Both the position numbers and the translations under genes were made by a program. The notes beneath the pieces were generated by a model, which was not told where the DNA came from, made no database searches, and was given only the letters and a program-made list of their open reading frames with translations. From the NCBI RefSeq assembly GCF_026341035.1, contig NZ_JAPEOQ010000001.1, forward strand, positions 4,402,001-4,466,000: DNA of 64,000 nt, given 5' to 3'. Of the stretch, positions 7,969 through 15,804 are shown in pieces. Origin of the DNA: Streptomyces sp. NBC_01016. Its GTDB lineage: Bacteria > Actinomycetota > Actinomycetes > Streptomycetales > Streptomycetaceae. Each line of letters begins with the position of its first letter. Positions within the stretch are counted from its first letter, which is position 1.

Positions 7969-9102
7969 GTGCGTCGTGGTCTACTGCGTGTTCCTCGTCG
8001 TCCTCGTCTTCTTCGTCTTCTTCGTGTTCACCGGTCCGGCGCAACTGCCGTATCTGCTCTGGTCCTTGCGATGGCCGCCGTCTCCTGTGGCGGTACCGGG
8101 AGCGATGCGCCGGCTGATGGAGCCAAGCCTCCGCAGTCCGCCGGTGACCGGCAGGATTCCCACTCCCCGGGCTCAGGACACTCGTCCGGGGCAGCGAAAC
8201 CGGCCAAACCTCCGGCGCCGGAAAAGGTGCGCGCCAACGAACTGGGCGCCGTGCCGGTGCTCATGTACCACCAGATCGTCGAGCACCCGAAGAGCGCGTA
8301 CGACCGGACACCCAAGGACCTCCGCGCCGAACTGGAACGCCTGGTGCGCGAGGGGTACGTGCCCGTGACCGCGGGCGAGTACGAGACGGGGAGGATCGAC
8401 ATCCCGGCCGGTGCCCACCCGGTCGTCCTCACCTTCGACGACTCCACCGACAGCCAGCTCCGCCTCGGCGCCGACGGCGAACCCACCGACGACTGCGCGG
8501 TCGGTGTCCTGCGCGCCGTCGCCCGCGACCACCCGCGCTTCAAGGCCCGCGCAACCCTCTTCGTGAACGGCGACGCCTTCGCAGCCACCGGGCAGAAGAA
8601 GGCCCTGACCTGGCTGAAGAAGAACGGCTTCGAGATCGGCAACCACACACTCGACCACGCCAACCTCGCGCAGAGCGGCACCGCCGAGGCGCGCGCCCAG
8701 ATCGCCGATGGCCAGCGCTCCATCGTGCGCGACGTCCCCGGCACGGACGTCCGCTCCCTCGCCCTCCCGTACGGCATCCAGCCCGAACCCGCTGACCTCG
8801 CCCTGACCGGCAGCGCGTCCGGCACGGCGTACAAGAACCGGGGCGTCTACCTCGTCGGTGCGAACCCGGCCCCCTCCCCGTACGCGGACTCCTTCGACCC
8901 GGCCGCGATCCCCCGGATCCGCTCGGCCCCCGCCAAGGGCAAGGACGCCAACTACAGCTCCACACACTGGCTCGGCCAACTGTCCGCCGGGAAACTCACG
9001 CGCTACACATCCGACGGCGACCCGGACCACATCTCGTACCCGAAGGACACGGCGGCGCGGCCGGGCAAGGCGGCGGAGAAGGGGGAGCTGCGGCCGTACT
9101 GA
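7969..9102 (+). CDS. Lipoprotein polysaccharide deacetylase (NodB homology, CE4)
   Basis: 377 residues from GTG, set by AGGAGG 4 nt upstream. An Arg-rich n-region, hydrophobic stretch and AAVSC at Cys40 form a lipoprotein signal. VLMYHQIV, TFDD (Asp157, Asp158) and NHTLDH (His226, His230) are the metal-binding Asp-His-His set and strand motifs of CE4 deacetylases, which remove N- or O-acetyl groups from surface glycans. A long Ser/Pro/Gly linker follows the lipid anchor. The n-region is encoded by a biased pyrimidine tract at about 7984-8026. Diverges from the DUF4015 glycosidase-like gene, which suggests related substrates (inference). Confidence 0.87.
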   Translation: MRRGLLRVPRRPRLLRLLRVHRSGATAVSALVLAMAAVSCGGTGSDAPADGAKPPQSAGDRQDSHSPGSGHSSGAAKPAKPPAPEKVRANELGAVPVLMYHQIVEHPKSAYDRTPKDLRAELERLVREGYVPVTAGEYETGRIDIPAGAHPVVLTFDDSTDSQLRLGADGEPTDDCAVGVLRAVARDHPRFKARATLFVNGDAFAATGQKKALTWLKKNGFEIGNHTLDHANLAQSGTAEARAQIADGQRSIVRDVPGTDVRSLALPYGIQPEPADLALTGSASGTAYKNRGVYLVGANPAPSPYADSFDPAAIPRIRSAPAKGKDANYSSTHWLGQLSAGKLTRYTSDGDPDHISYPKDTAARPGKAAEKGELRPY

Positions 9103-9157
9103 CCCGCACACCGAACCGAGCCGCACCGGCCCACGTGTCTTCGGGAACACTGGACCC

Positions 9158-9799
9158 ATGAACGAACTGTTCGCCCGCGACCGCACGGAGATCGCCCCCG
9201 GCGCCGTCCACGTCCCCGACTGGCTCGACGAGCGGGAACAGCGGCGCCTGATCGAGCTGTGCCGCACCTGGGCGCGCCCGCCCGCCGGCCTGCGCGATGT
9301 GCGGCTGCCGGGCGGGGGCCGGATGAGCGTGCGGCAGTTCGGTCTCGGCTGGCACTGGTTCCCGTACGGTTACGCGCGCACCGCGGTCGACGGCGACGGG
9401 GAGGCGGTGAAGCCGATGCCGGACGAGCTGGTGGCGCTCGGCCGGCGGGCGGTCGCGGCGGCCTACGGAGAAGGCCCGGCCGACCCCTACGACATCGCCC
9501 TGATCAACTACTACGACACCGACGCCCACATGGGTATGCACAAGGACCGCGACGAGAAGTCGACCGCGCCGGTCGTGTCCCTCAGCCTCGGTGACACCTG
9601 CGTCTTCCGGTTCGGCAACACCGAGACCCGTACGAAGCCGTACACCGACGTCGAGCTGCGCAGCGGGGATCTGTTCGTGTTCGGCGGCGCGTCGCGGTTC
9701 GCGTACCACGGGGTGCCGAGGACCGAGCCGGGGACGGCGCCGCCCGGGCTCGGCCTGAGCGGGCGGCTCAACATCACGTTGCGGGTCAGCGGCTTGTAG
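9158..9799 (+). CDS. alkB: AlkB-type 2-oxoglutarate/Fe(II) dioxygenase (DNA alkylation repair)
   Basis: 213 residues, close to the 216 of E. coli AlkB. The iron facial triad is visible as His128-x-Asp130 in GMHKDRDE and His184 in FAYHG. Arg203 and Arg209 in GRLNITLR match the 2-oxoglutarate and product-side arginines of AlkB. INYYDTDAHMG gives the family strand before the triad. It should oxidatively demethylate 1-methyladenine and 3-methylcytosine in nucleic acid. It follows the deacetylase by 55 bp but no functional link is obvious. A weak AACACT lies 6 nt before the ATG, so leaderless expression is possible. Confidence 0.92.
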   Translation: MNELFARDRTEIAPGAVHVPDWLDEREQRRLIELCRTWARPPAGLRDVRLPGGGRMSVRQFGLGWHWFPYGYARTAVDGDGEAVKPMPDELVALGRRAVAAAYGEGPADPYDIALINYYDTDAHMGMHKDRDEKSTAPVVSLSLGDTCVFRFGNTETRTKPYTDVELRSGDLFVFGGASRFAYHGVPRTEPGTAPPGLGLSGRLNITLRVSGL

Positions 9800-9877
9800 A
9801 CGGGGTGCGCGCACGGATCGGCCACGGGGCGTTCACCGGCTAACATTCCTGAGCGTGATCAGGGCGAGGAGTTGCTG

Positions 9878-11137
9878 ATGAGCGGCGGCAAGGCGGCCTC
9901 CGGGACCGGGGGCCACACGGCGGGCGACACGGCCGGGCGGCCACCGCGTCTGGAGCGGGGGCGCAGCGCGCTCGGTCCCGCGCTCGAACTCGTCCACACC
10001 GGGCGGGCCCCCACCCGCGCCGTGCTGACCGCCGAGCTCGGTGTGACCCGCGCGACCGCGGGCGCCGTCGCCGCGGAGCTCGAGGCGCTCGGCCTCATCC
10101 GCATCGACGCGAAGCCGAGCGCGGCATCCGGCTCCCAGGGCCGCCCCTCGCACCGCCTCTCCGTCGCCGACGAAGGACCGGTCGCGCTGGCGGCACAGGT
10201 CCACTCCGACGGCTACCGGGCGGCGCTCGTCGGTCTCGGCGGCGGCATCGTCGCCACCACGCCGGGCTGCGAGATCATCGACCCGGACCCGGCGGACGTA
10301 CTGCGGTCGGTGGTGGAGGCGGGCGTCCGGCTCCTCGATTCCACGGGACGACGCTGCGTGGGCGCGGGCCTTGCCGTCCCCTCCGCGGTCGCCGAACCCG
10401 ATGGCACCGCCCTCAACCCCCTCCACCTGGCCTGGCCGGTGGGCGCCCCGGTGCGGCAGATCTTCACCGACTGCGTACGGGAAGCGGGCCTCGGCATCCC
10501 GGCGTTCGCGGCCAACGATGTCAACCTGGGCGCGCTCGCCGAGCACCGCCACGGCGCGGGACGCGGCGCGCGCGACCTGCTGCTGGTGGCGACCGGGCAC
10601 CGCGGAGTGGGCGGCGCCCTCGTCCTCGACGGCCACCTCCACACCGGCAGTTCGGGCCTCGCCCTGGAGGTCGGCCACCTCACCGTGAACCCCGAGGGAC
10701 GCCCCTGCCACTGCGGGAGCCGCGGCTGCCTGGACGTCGAGGCCGACCCGCTCGCCTTCCTCACGGCGGCGGGCCGCGCCCCCGACCCGGGCGGCTCACT
10801 CCTGGAACAGGCCCGCGGCCTGCTGACCGAGGCGAAGGACGACCCGGACGTCCGCGCGGCGACCGCCCTCCTCATCGACCGCCTCGGCCTCGGCCTCGCC
10901 GGCCTGGTCAACATCCTCAACCCGGACCGCATCGTCCTCGGTGGCCTCCACCGCACCCTCCTCGACGCCGACCCCGAGCGCCTCCGGGCCGTCGTGGCGG
11001 ACCGCAGCCTGTGGGGCCGCAGCGGCAGCGTCCCGATCCTGGCGTCGACGCTGGACCACAACAGCCTGGTGGGCGCGGCGGAACTGGCCTGGCAGCCGGT
11101 CCTCGACGATCCCCTGGGGGCGCTCAGCGGGGGGTGA
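9878..11137 (+). CDS. ROK-family transcriptional regulator
   Basis: 419 residues. The N-terminal winged HTH (about 20-80: APTRAVLTAELGVTRATAG) precedes a sugar-kinase-like ROK domain with GAGLAVPS, FAANDVNLGALAEH and the zinc motif CHCGSRGC (near residue 277) preceding DVEA. Zinc and HTH together mark a NagC/XylR-type repressor that senses a sugar or sugar phosphate. ATG is chosen over an in-frame TTG two codons earlier because GAGGAG sits 6 nt before it. No sugar genes adjoin it, so the target is unclear. Its 3' end overlaps the convergent MFS gene by 14 bp. Confidence 0.9.
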   Translation: MSGGKAASGTGGHTAGDTAGRPPRLERGRSALGPALELVHTGRAPTRAVLTAELGVTRATAGAVAAELEALGLIRIDAKPSAASGSQGRPSHRLSVADEGPVALAAQVHSDGYRAALVGLGGGIVATTPGCEIIDPDPADVLRSVVEAGVRLLDSTGRRCVGAGLAVPSAVAEPDGTALNPLHLAWPVGAPVRQIFTDCVREAGLGIPAFAANDVNLGALAEHRHGAGRGARDLLLVATGHRGVGGALVLDGHLHTGSSGLALEVGHLTVNPEGRPCHCGSRGCLDVEADPLAFLTAAGRAPDPGGSLLEQARGLLTEAKDDPDVRAATALLIDRLGLGLAGLVNILNPDRIVLGGLHRTLLDADPERLRAVVADRSLWGRSGSVPILASTLDHNSLVGAAELAWQPVLDDPLGALSGG

Positions 11138-12317
11138 CGCCGACGGGCTCCATGACCGGCTCCTGCGGCTTCGCCGCCTGGTCCCTCCGCGCCATCAGAT
11201 CCGGTACGAGCGAGGCGATCCCGGCGACCGCGAGCGCCAGACCGACCCACAGCGGCGCCCGCAGCCCGTACGCGTCGATGACGACACCGCCCACCGAGGT
11301 GGCGATGACGATGCCGAGCGTGATGAACGAGGAGTGCACGGTGTTCACCAGCGCCCCCGCGTTCCCCCTGCGCTGCACGCGCACCACCATCGCCGGGTTC
11401 ATGGTGACACCCACCAGACCGATGCCCAGCATGCACACCACGGCCGCGGCACTCACCTGGGCGAACAGCGCGAACCCCAGGAGGAAGAGGGAGTTGAGGG
11501 CGAGCCCGGCCAGCAGCACGGTCAGGGTGTGCCGGTCGGCGAGGCGTCCCGTCACCGTGTTGCCGATGACGGTCGCCGCCCCGTAGGCGACGAGCAGGAG
11601 CGGCACGGTGCCCGCGCCGAATCCGGAGATCTCGGTGAGGATCGGGCCCAGGTAGCTGAACGCCGCGAACGTCGCGCCGATCACGAGCGTGCTGGTCGAC
11701 AGCGTGAACCACAGCCGCGCGGAGCGGAACACACCGAATTCCTCCCGCAGTTGACCGGCGCCCGCGTCCTTCGGCACGTCCGGCACCCCGACGAGCGTCG
11801 CCGCCGCGGCGAGCACCGCGATCCCCGAGATCACCCAGAACGCGGCGCGCCAGCCGAGCCGGTCGCCGATGAACGTGGCCAGCGGAAGCCCGAGCAGCGT
11901 GCCGAGCATCAGCCCGTTGAGCGCCACGGAGACGGCGCGGCCGCGGACTTCGGGCCGGGTGAGCTGTGCGCACATCGCGAGACCGATACCGAAGAAGGCC
12001 TGCGAGGCGACGCCGGTGACGATTCGCGCCGCCAGCATCACCGCGTACGTCGATGCGGTCGCGGCCAGCACATTGCCGGCGAGGAACACCGTGAACAGCA
12101 CCATCAGGGCCCGCTTTTGAGGGACCTTCAGGAGCGCGACGGTGAGGAACGGGCCGCCGAACGCCATGGCCGCGGCGAAGGCGGTGATCAGATACCCGAT
12201 CTGCGGGATCGTCGCATCAAGGCCGTGCGCCATCTGCGGCATCAGACCGGCGACGACGAACTCGCTTGTGACCATGGCGAAGATGCCGAGGGCCAAGACG
12301 TATACGGCGCGTGGCAT
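11124..12317 (-). CDS. MFS transporter, drug:H+ antiporter (DHA1) type
   Basis: 397 residues with 12 predicted membrane segments. YVLALGIFAMVTSEFVVAGL at the start is the hallmark of AraJ/YdhP-like DHA1 exporters of sugars or drugs. ATG is preceded by GGAGGG. The gene lies downstream of a TetR repressor on the same strand, and a near-copy of the candidate TetR operator sits 23-48 bp before its start, so it is probably repressed by that regulator and induced by its own export substrate (inference). Confidence 0.9.
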   Translation of the reverse strand: MPRAVYVLALGIFAMVTSEFVVAGLMPQMAHGLDATIPQIGYLITAFAAAMAFGGPFLTVALLKVPQKRALMVLFTVFLAGNVLAATASTYAVMLAARIVTGVASQAFFGIGLAMCAQLTRPEVRGRAVSVALNGLMLGTLLGLPLATFIGDRLGWRAAFWVISGIAVLAAAATLVGVPDVPKDAGAGQLREEFGVFRSARLWFTLSTSTLVIGATFAAFSYLGPILTEISGFGAGTVPLLLVAYGAATVIGNTVTGRLADRHTLTVLLAGLALNSLFLLGFALFAQVSAAAVVCMLGIGLVGVTMNPAMVVRVQRRGNAGALVNTVHSSFITLGIVIATSVGGVVIDAYGLRAPLWVGLALAVAGIASLVPDLMARRDQAAKPQEPVMEPVGVTPR

Positions 12318-12339
12318 GGGTGTCCCTCCGGGAGGTGTT

Positions 12340-12365
12340 TGTTTTGGATGGAGCAGTACAAAATC
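12340..12365. promoter_or_regulatory. Candidate TetR operator before the MFS exporter
   Basis: Read on the minus strand the site contains TTTTG, 12 nt, CAAAA, ending ATCCAAAACA. It aligns to the site before tetR at 13041-13066 with 18 of 26 identical positions. Both copies lie just upstream of the start codons of a repressor/exporter pair, the usual arrangement for TetR control. Confidence 0.6.
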
Positions 12366-12429
12366 AGGGCATGACTGAGCACGACGCGGTACTCGACTGC
12401 GATCCAACTGCGGTACTGGGGTGAGGAGA

Positions 12430-13026
12430 TCAGCCGGTGAGGGCGTCCAGGGCGATGTGTGCCGTGGCCTCAAGAGTGGCGCGGTCGGCGCCCCCTTGTC
12501 CGGAGACGCGCATCCCGCCGATCACGGTGTTGAGGAAGCGTGCCAGCTCCTCCGGCGGCCGCTTCGAGGTGATCGAGCCGTCGGTCTGCCCGGCCGTGAT
12601 CACGGACCGCAGGGCGGCGAGCCGGACATCGAGATCCCGCTCGACCAGACGCGCCGACTCGGGATCGCGCCCCGCGAACTCCACGGTGGTGTTCACAGTG
12701 AGGCAGCCACGGCTGTGGCCGTCCTTACGGGTCCCGGACTCGGTGTCGACCGTCGTCGCGAACAACGTACGGATCCGGTCGAGCGGCGACTCCTCCGCGT
12801 CCTCCAGGATCTCCATCTGGTTCGCCGTCATCCGCTCGATGTAACGGGTCAGCGAGCGCGTGAACAGGTCGTGCTTGCTGGCGAACGTGTTGTAGATGCT
12901 GCTGCGCCCCAGCCCGGTGGCGGTGCACAGGTCCTGCGTGGAGGTGGCTTCATAGCCGTGCTCCCAGAAGGCGTGCATCGCCGCGTCCAGGGCCCGCTCC
13001 TCGTCGAACATCCTCGGTCGGGCCAT
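12430..13026 (-). CDS. TetR/AcrR-family transcriptional repressor
   Basis: 198 residues. The HTH (residues about 8-53) reads ALDAAMHAFWEHGYEATSTQ then GLGRSSIYNTFASKHDLF, a standard TetR N-terminus of the group with a C-terminal ligand domain of the YxaF/AcrR type (GCLTVNTTVEFAGRD). It should bind DNA as a dimer and release on ligand. The MFS exporter follows 112 bp downstream on the same strand. A matching operator candidate lies 15 bp before its ATG, consistent with autoregulation. Confidence 0.92.
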   Translation of the reverse strand: MARPRMFDEERALDAAMHAFWEHGYEATSTQDLCTATGLGRSSIYNTFASKHDLFTRSLTRYIERMTANQMEILEDAEESPLDRIRTLFATTVDTESGTRKDGHSRGCLTVNTTVEFAGRDPESARLVERDLDVRLAALRSVITAGQTDGSITSKRPPEELARFLNTVIGGMRVSGQGGADRATLEATAHIALDALTG

Positions 13027-13040
13027 ACGGGAACGCTACC

Positions 13041-13066
13041 TGTTTTGGATCGCTCGGTGCAATACG
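13041..13066. promoter_or_regulatory. Candidate TetR autoregulatory operator
   Basis: Minus-strand reading ends GATCCAAAACA and shares TTG-AC-G and ATCCAAAACA blocks with 12340-12365. It sits 15 bp before the repressor ATG, where bound protein would block transcription. Inference from the shared pattern. Confidence 0.6.
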
Positions 13067-13088
13067 TGATCCCGGTCACGCACACCCC

Positions 13089-14000
13089 TCACCGCCACTC
13101 GACCGAGAACGCCTGCGCCGGATTGTCCACCAGGATCCGCTCCACCGTCCCCTCGCCCAGCACCGCTTCGAGGCGCGGGCGCACCCGGCGCAGCAGGTAC
13201 GGCATGCCGGGGCCGCCGGTCACCGAACGGGCCCCGGCGGTCGTGGTGTCGCCGCCGAGCAGGAGGCGGTCCGCGTGGCCCGCGTCGGCCAGGGCCGCGA
13301 GGGCGTCCGGCATCCGCCAGTCCGTGGCGTGGTTCGCCCGCGAGGGGCCGTCGAAGGCCAGGTACGCCCCCGAGTCCGCAGCTTCCCGGTGGGTCACGAG
13401 GTCGGGGGAGCGGTTGAGGTGGCCGAGGATGACGCGGTGCGCGGGCACCTCCAACTCCTCGCAGAGCAGGTCGAGTACGTCCAGTGCGCCCGTGCCAAGC
13501 TCCAGGTGGACGGCGATCGGCGCCCCGGTCGCGTGGTGTGCCTCGGCCGCGGCCGCCATGGTCCAGCGGGCGTGCGCGTCCAGTGCGTGAAAGCCGCCGG
13601 CGACCTTGATCAGGCCGGCGCGTACGGTGCTGTCGGCGATGCCTTCGGTGAGCTCGCGTACGAAGACCTCGGCGAGGTCGTCGCGGCGCTCGGTCAGCAA
13701 CTGCTCGGTGTAGTGGGCCGCTTGGTGCAGTCCGGTGGCGGCCACGATGTGCACTCCGGTCGCCACCGCGAGCGCGGGCAGCTCCGCCGCGTGCCGGCCG
13801 AGCCCGTACGGCGTCCACTGCACCACGGTGCCGCCGCCCACGGCCGCGTACGCCTCCAGCTCCTGGCGGGCGAGTCCGGCGTCGTCCAGCTCCTGTCCCG
13901 GCAGCACGGGGCTGCGGAAGAAGAGGTGGTCGTGTGCGTCGACGATGCCCAACTGCCCTGGATCCAGGTCGCCTTGGACGCCGCGGACGGCCCCGCTCAC
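13089..14000 (-). CDS. Phosphotriesterase-family metal hydrolase
   Basis: 303 residues from GTG. Binuclear metal ligands of the phosphotriesterase/lactonase family can be placed: His23 and His25 (DAHDHLF), carboxylated Lys132 (GLIKVAGG), His165 (AVHLELG), His194 (ILGHLNR) and Asp251 (LLGGDTT). Members hydrolyse lactones, phosphoesters or amides, so substrate is open. GTG at 14000 is preferred over another GTG at 14015 because it overlaps the TGA of an upstream 36-codon ORF as GTGA, giving coupling. Upstream on the same strand as the TetR/MFS pair; the 62-bp gap to tetR makes a larger operon possible. Confidence 0.85.
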   Translation of the reverse strand: MSGAVRGVQGDLDPGQLGIVDAHDHLFFRSPVLPGQELDDAGLARQELEAYAAVGGGTVVQWTPYGLGRHAAELPALAVATGVHIVAATGLHQAAHYTEQLLTERRDDLAEVFVRELTEGIADSTVRAGLIKVAGGFHALDAHARWTMAAAAEAHHATGAPIAVHLELGTGALDVLDLLCEELEVPAHRVILGHLNRSPDLVTHREAADSGAYLAFDGPSRANHATDWRMPDALAALADAGHADRLLLGGDTTTAGARSVTGGPGMPYLLRRVRPRLEAVLGEGTVERILVDNPAQAFSVEWR

Positions 14001-14107
14001 CACTGCCGCCCGCACGGCAGGCTGTCGCGTTCGGGCTGGGAGAGGTGCGGGACCGGGTAGCGGTCGCCGGGAGTCCTGGGGGTGATCTCGTATTGCATCG
14101 CGTGCAT
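13997..14107 (-). CDS. Small ORF (36 residues) coupled to the phosphotriesterase gene
   Basis: ATG at 14107 has GAGGA about 10 nt upstream; the product begins MHAMQYEITPRTPGDRYPVP and ends CGRQW. The peptide is polar, Pro/Arg-rich, without a signal or membrane segment. Its stop codon overlaps the GTG of the hydrolase gene, and the hydrolase has no good Shine-Dalgarno of its own, so the ORF may serve for coupling even if the peptide is inert. I do not recognise the family. A second in-frame ATG lies at 14098. Confidence 0.42.
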   Translation of the reverse strand: MHAMQYEITPRTPGDRYPVPHLSQPERDSLPCGRQW

Positions 14108-14159
14108 GGATCGCGTCCTCAGTGGTCGGCAGTGGGGGACGGGGTGGGAGGCGCCGCGG

Positions 14160-14531
14160 CTACATCCACCGCACACCCTCGACCTCGTGCTCCCGCACCC
14201 GGTACGCGATCATCCGCCGCAGCAGGTCACCGGGCACGGGCCGGCCGTACGGGAGTTTCACCGAGCCCTTGCCGGTGGCGAAGTCGGCGAGGTCGGTGTC
14301 GAACGCCGCGCGGGTGCTGGGGGTGAAGACGACGTTCGCGTGCTTCGTGTAACCGTTCACCATGAAGAGGATCGTCCCCGACGGGTGGATCCAGGCCGGG
14401 GTCCCCCACTTGATCGCCTCGGTCGCCTCGGGAACCGCCTCGTGGGCCAAGGCGCGTACCTGCTCCAGCAGTTCACGGGCCTGACCGCCGAAGCCCCCGA
14501 TGTACTCGTCCGTGGTGTCCGTCTTGCTCAT
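14160..14531 (-). CDS. DUF1801 domain protein (YdhG/iron-chaperone-like)
   Basis: 123 residues. VDEY-like start (TDEYIGGF), VPEATEAIKWGTPAWIH, ILFMVNGYTKHANVVFTPST and GSVKLPYGRPVP match DUF1801, a small alpha/beta fold annotated as iron-chaperone-like or YdhG, with no settled function. ATG overlaps the TGA of the upstream DUF998 gene (ATGA), so the two are co-translated. Soluble, no signal peptide. Confidence 0.85.
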   Translation of the reverse strand: MSKTDTTDEYIGGFGGQARELLEQVRALAHEAVPEATEAIKWGTPAWIHPSGTILFMVNGYTKHANVVFTPSTRAAFDTDLADFATGKGSVKLPYGRPVPGDLLRRMIAYRVREHEVEGVRWM

Positions 14532-15205
14532 GGCGCCAGTTTGGCACGCCCGCTGCCCCCGCGCGCGAGGCGCTGAACGTACCGGCCGAGCACCCCGAGC
14601 ATGATCACCTCGCACCCGAGCATCACCCGCTCCACCAGACCGATCAGCTCCCGGCCACCCGGCCCCGCCGAGTACGCCATCACCCCGGCCCCGACCACCG
14701 CGAGCAGGGACAGCACGCGCAACCACCACGCGGTCCGCCCCGCTGCCGGGCCGAGCCGCCCGGCCAGGACGAGCCCGGCCGCCGGCAGCGCCGCGAACGC
14801 CGCGACGGACGCGTAGCGGTGCACATACGCCGACCCGGTCAGCTGCGTGGTGAGCGGATCCGTCGGCACCACGGCCGCGAGCACGAGCCCCGCACCCCAG
14901 ACCGTCAGCAGCACGGACGGTAGCCCGCGCATCGCCGGGAGCCGCTTCCTCGCCACCACGAGGAGCAGCAGCGAGACGAGGCCGAGCGAGGCCATGGCGG
15001 TCTCGATCGGTCCACCGCGGTCCAGGGCGGCGAAGTCGCTGACCGTGAGGGACAGCGGACTGAGTCCCGGGTCGGTGTCCCGGGGCGCAAGCAACGCCGC
15101 CATCATGGCCACGACCACGGCGGTCCAGACCGCGGGGGCGAGCAGATGGCCGTGGCCGGTGAACTTCAAGCGTCGGCTGAAGGTGTCTCGTCTCGGAGTG
15201 GGCAC
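14528..15205 (-). CDS. DUF998 family integral membrane protein
   Basis: 225 residues with about six hydrophobic segments (for example AVWTAVVVAMMAALLA, ETAMASLGLVSLLLLVVA, SVLLTVWGAGLVLAAVVP, VASVAAFAALPAAGLVLA-like). PTDP following the third segment and HRYASVAAF are typical of DUF998, whose function is unknown. GTG is selected because GGAGG lies 8 nt upstream; an in-frame ATG at 15241 lacks one. The gene diverges from the SHOCT-ABC operon across a 263-bp region with two palindromes. Confidence 0.78.
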   Translation of the reverse strand: MPTPRRDTFSRRLKFTGHGHLLAPAVWTAVVVAMMAALLAPRDTDPGLSPLSLTVSDFAALDRGGPIETAMASLGLVSLLLLVVARKRLPAMRGLPSVLLTVWGAGLVLAAVVPTDPLTTQLTGSAYVHRYASVAAFAALPAAGLVLAGRLGPAAGRTAWWLRVLSLLAVVGAGVMAYSAGPGGRELIGLVERVMLGCEVIMLGVLGRYVQRLARGGSGRAKLAP

Positions 15206-15273
15206 GCTCCGATCCTCCGGCCCGGCAGGCCCCGCCCACATGGGGGCCGCCCCGGAGCCGCCCCTGACCCGGC

Positions 15274-15291
15274 CCCTGACACGTATCAGGG
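15274..15291. promoter_or_regulatory. 18-bp palindrome in the DUF998/ABC divergent region
   Basis: CCCTGA-C-ACGT-A-TCAGGG pairs at every position except one symmetric pair. It sits about 70 bp before the DUF998 start and 178 bp before the SHOCT gene. Candidate operator; the regulator is unknown and not encoded adjacent. Confidence 0.45.
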
Positions 15292-15327
15292 TCGACCGAG
15301 CGGCAGGGAGCAGCCCCGCCCCCCTCA

Positions 15328-15347
15328 CGTACTCCCGCGGGGGTACG
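15328..15347. promoter_or_regulatory. Second palindrome in the same divergent region
   Basis: CGTAC-T-CCC-GC-GGG-G-GTACG is symmetric apart from one T/G pair and lies 37 bp downstream of the first palindrome, nearer the ABC operon. Candidate regulator site or part of the promoter region; symmetry and position are the only evidence. Confidence 0.4.
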
Positions 15348-15468
15348 CACAGTGCCGCTGGCCGTACGACGACCCGGACCCTCTCCCGGCGGGACGCTCG
15401 AGTCATCACCACGAGTGGACGCCCGGCACACCGCCCCGGCGCCACCGGAACAAGAGGAGATGAGTCGG

Positions 15469-15804
15469 ATGCAGACCCTCGCGGAATTCGGCCCCGGCAA
15501 CGGCCCCGGCCCCTGGATCCTGTTCTTCCCGCTGATCTGGGCGGCCGTCGTCGTCGGTGTCGTCACCCTGCTGCGCCGCACCGTCTGGCGCGGCCGGCGC
15601 GGACCGTGGCGCCCCGTCGGCCCCCGCTTCGACGAGAACTCGCCGATCGCCGTGCTCGGCCGCCGCTTCGCCGCCGGCGAGATCGACGAGGACGAGTACT
15701 GGCGCCGACTCACCGTCCTGAACGAGGAGTTCGGCCACGACAGCCACTACGGCCAGTACGGCGCGTACGGCGTCGACGGCAAGGCGAAGGGTGGCACGTC
15801 ATGA
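15469..15804 (+). CDS. Membrane-anchored SHOCT-domain small protein
   Basis: 111 residues. A Gly/Pro-rich start leads to one membrane segment at about 16-34 (WILFFPLIWAAVVVGVVTLL), then a basic linker and a C-terminal SHOCT motif (AVLGRRFAAGEIDEDEYWRR, about 60-80). SHOCT modules are short helical tails often attached to membrane proteins; role unclear. AAGAGGAG at 15452-15459 abuts an earlier ATG at 15460 but is 9 nt from 15469, so the later start is preferred. Its stop overlaps the ATPase start as ATGA, making it the first gene of an ABC operon. Confidence 0.8.
   Translation: MQTLAEFGPGNGPGPWILFFPLIWAAVVVGVVTLLRRTVWRGRRGPWRPVGPRFDENSPIAVLGRRFAAGEIDEDEYWRRLTVLNEEFGHDSHYGQYGAYGVDGKAKGGTS

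Noticed and set aside
7976..8368. Alternative plus frame with a hydrophobic VYCVFLVVLVFFVFFVF-like start
   Set aside because: The overlapping frame with AGGAGG, a lipobox and NodB motifs is the deacetylase; the hydrophobic run is a by-product of the pyrimidine tract.
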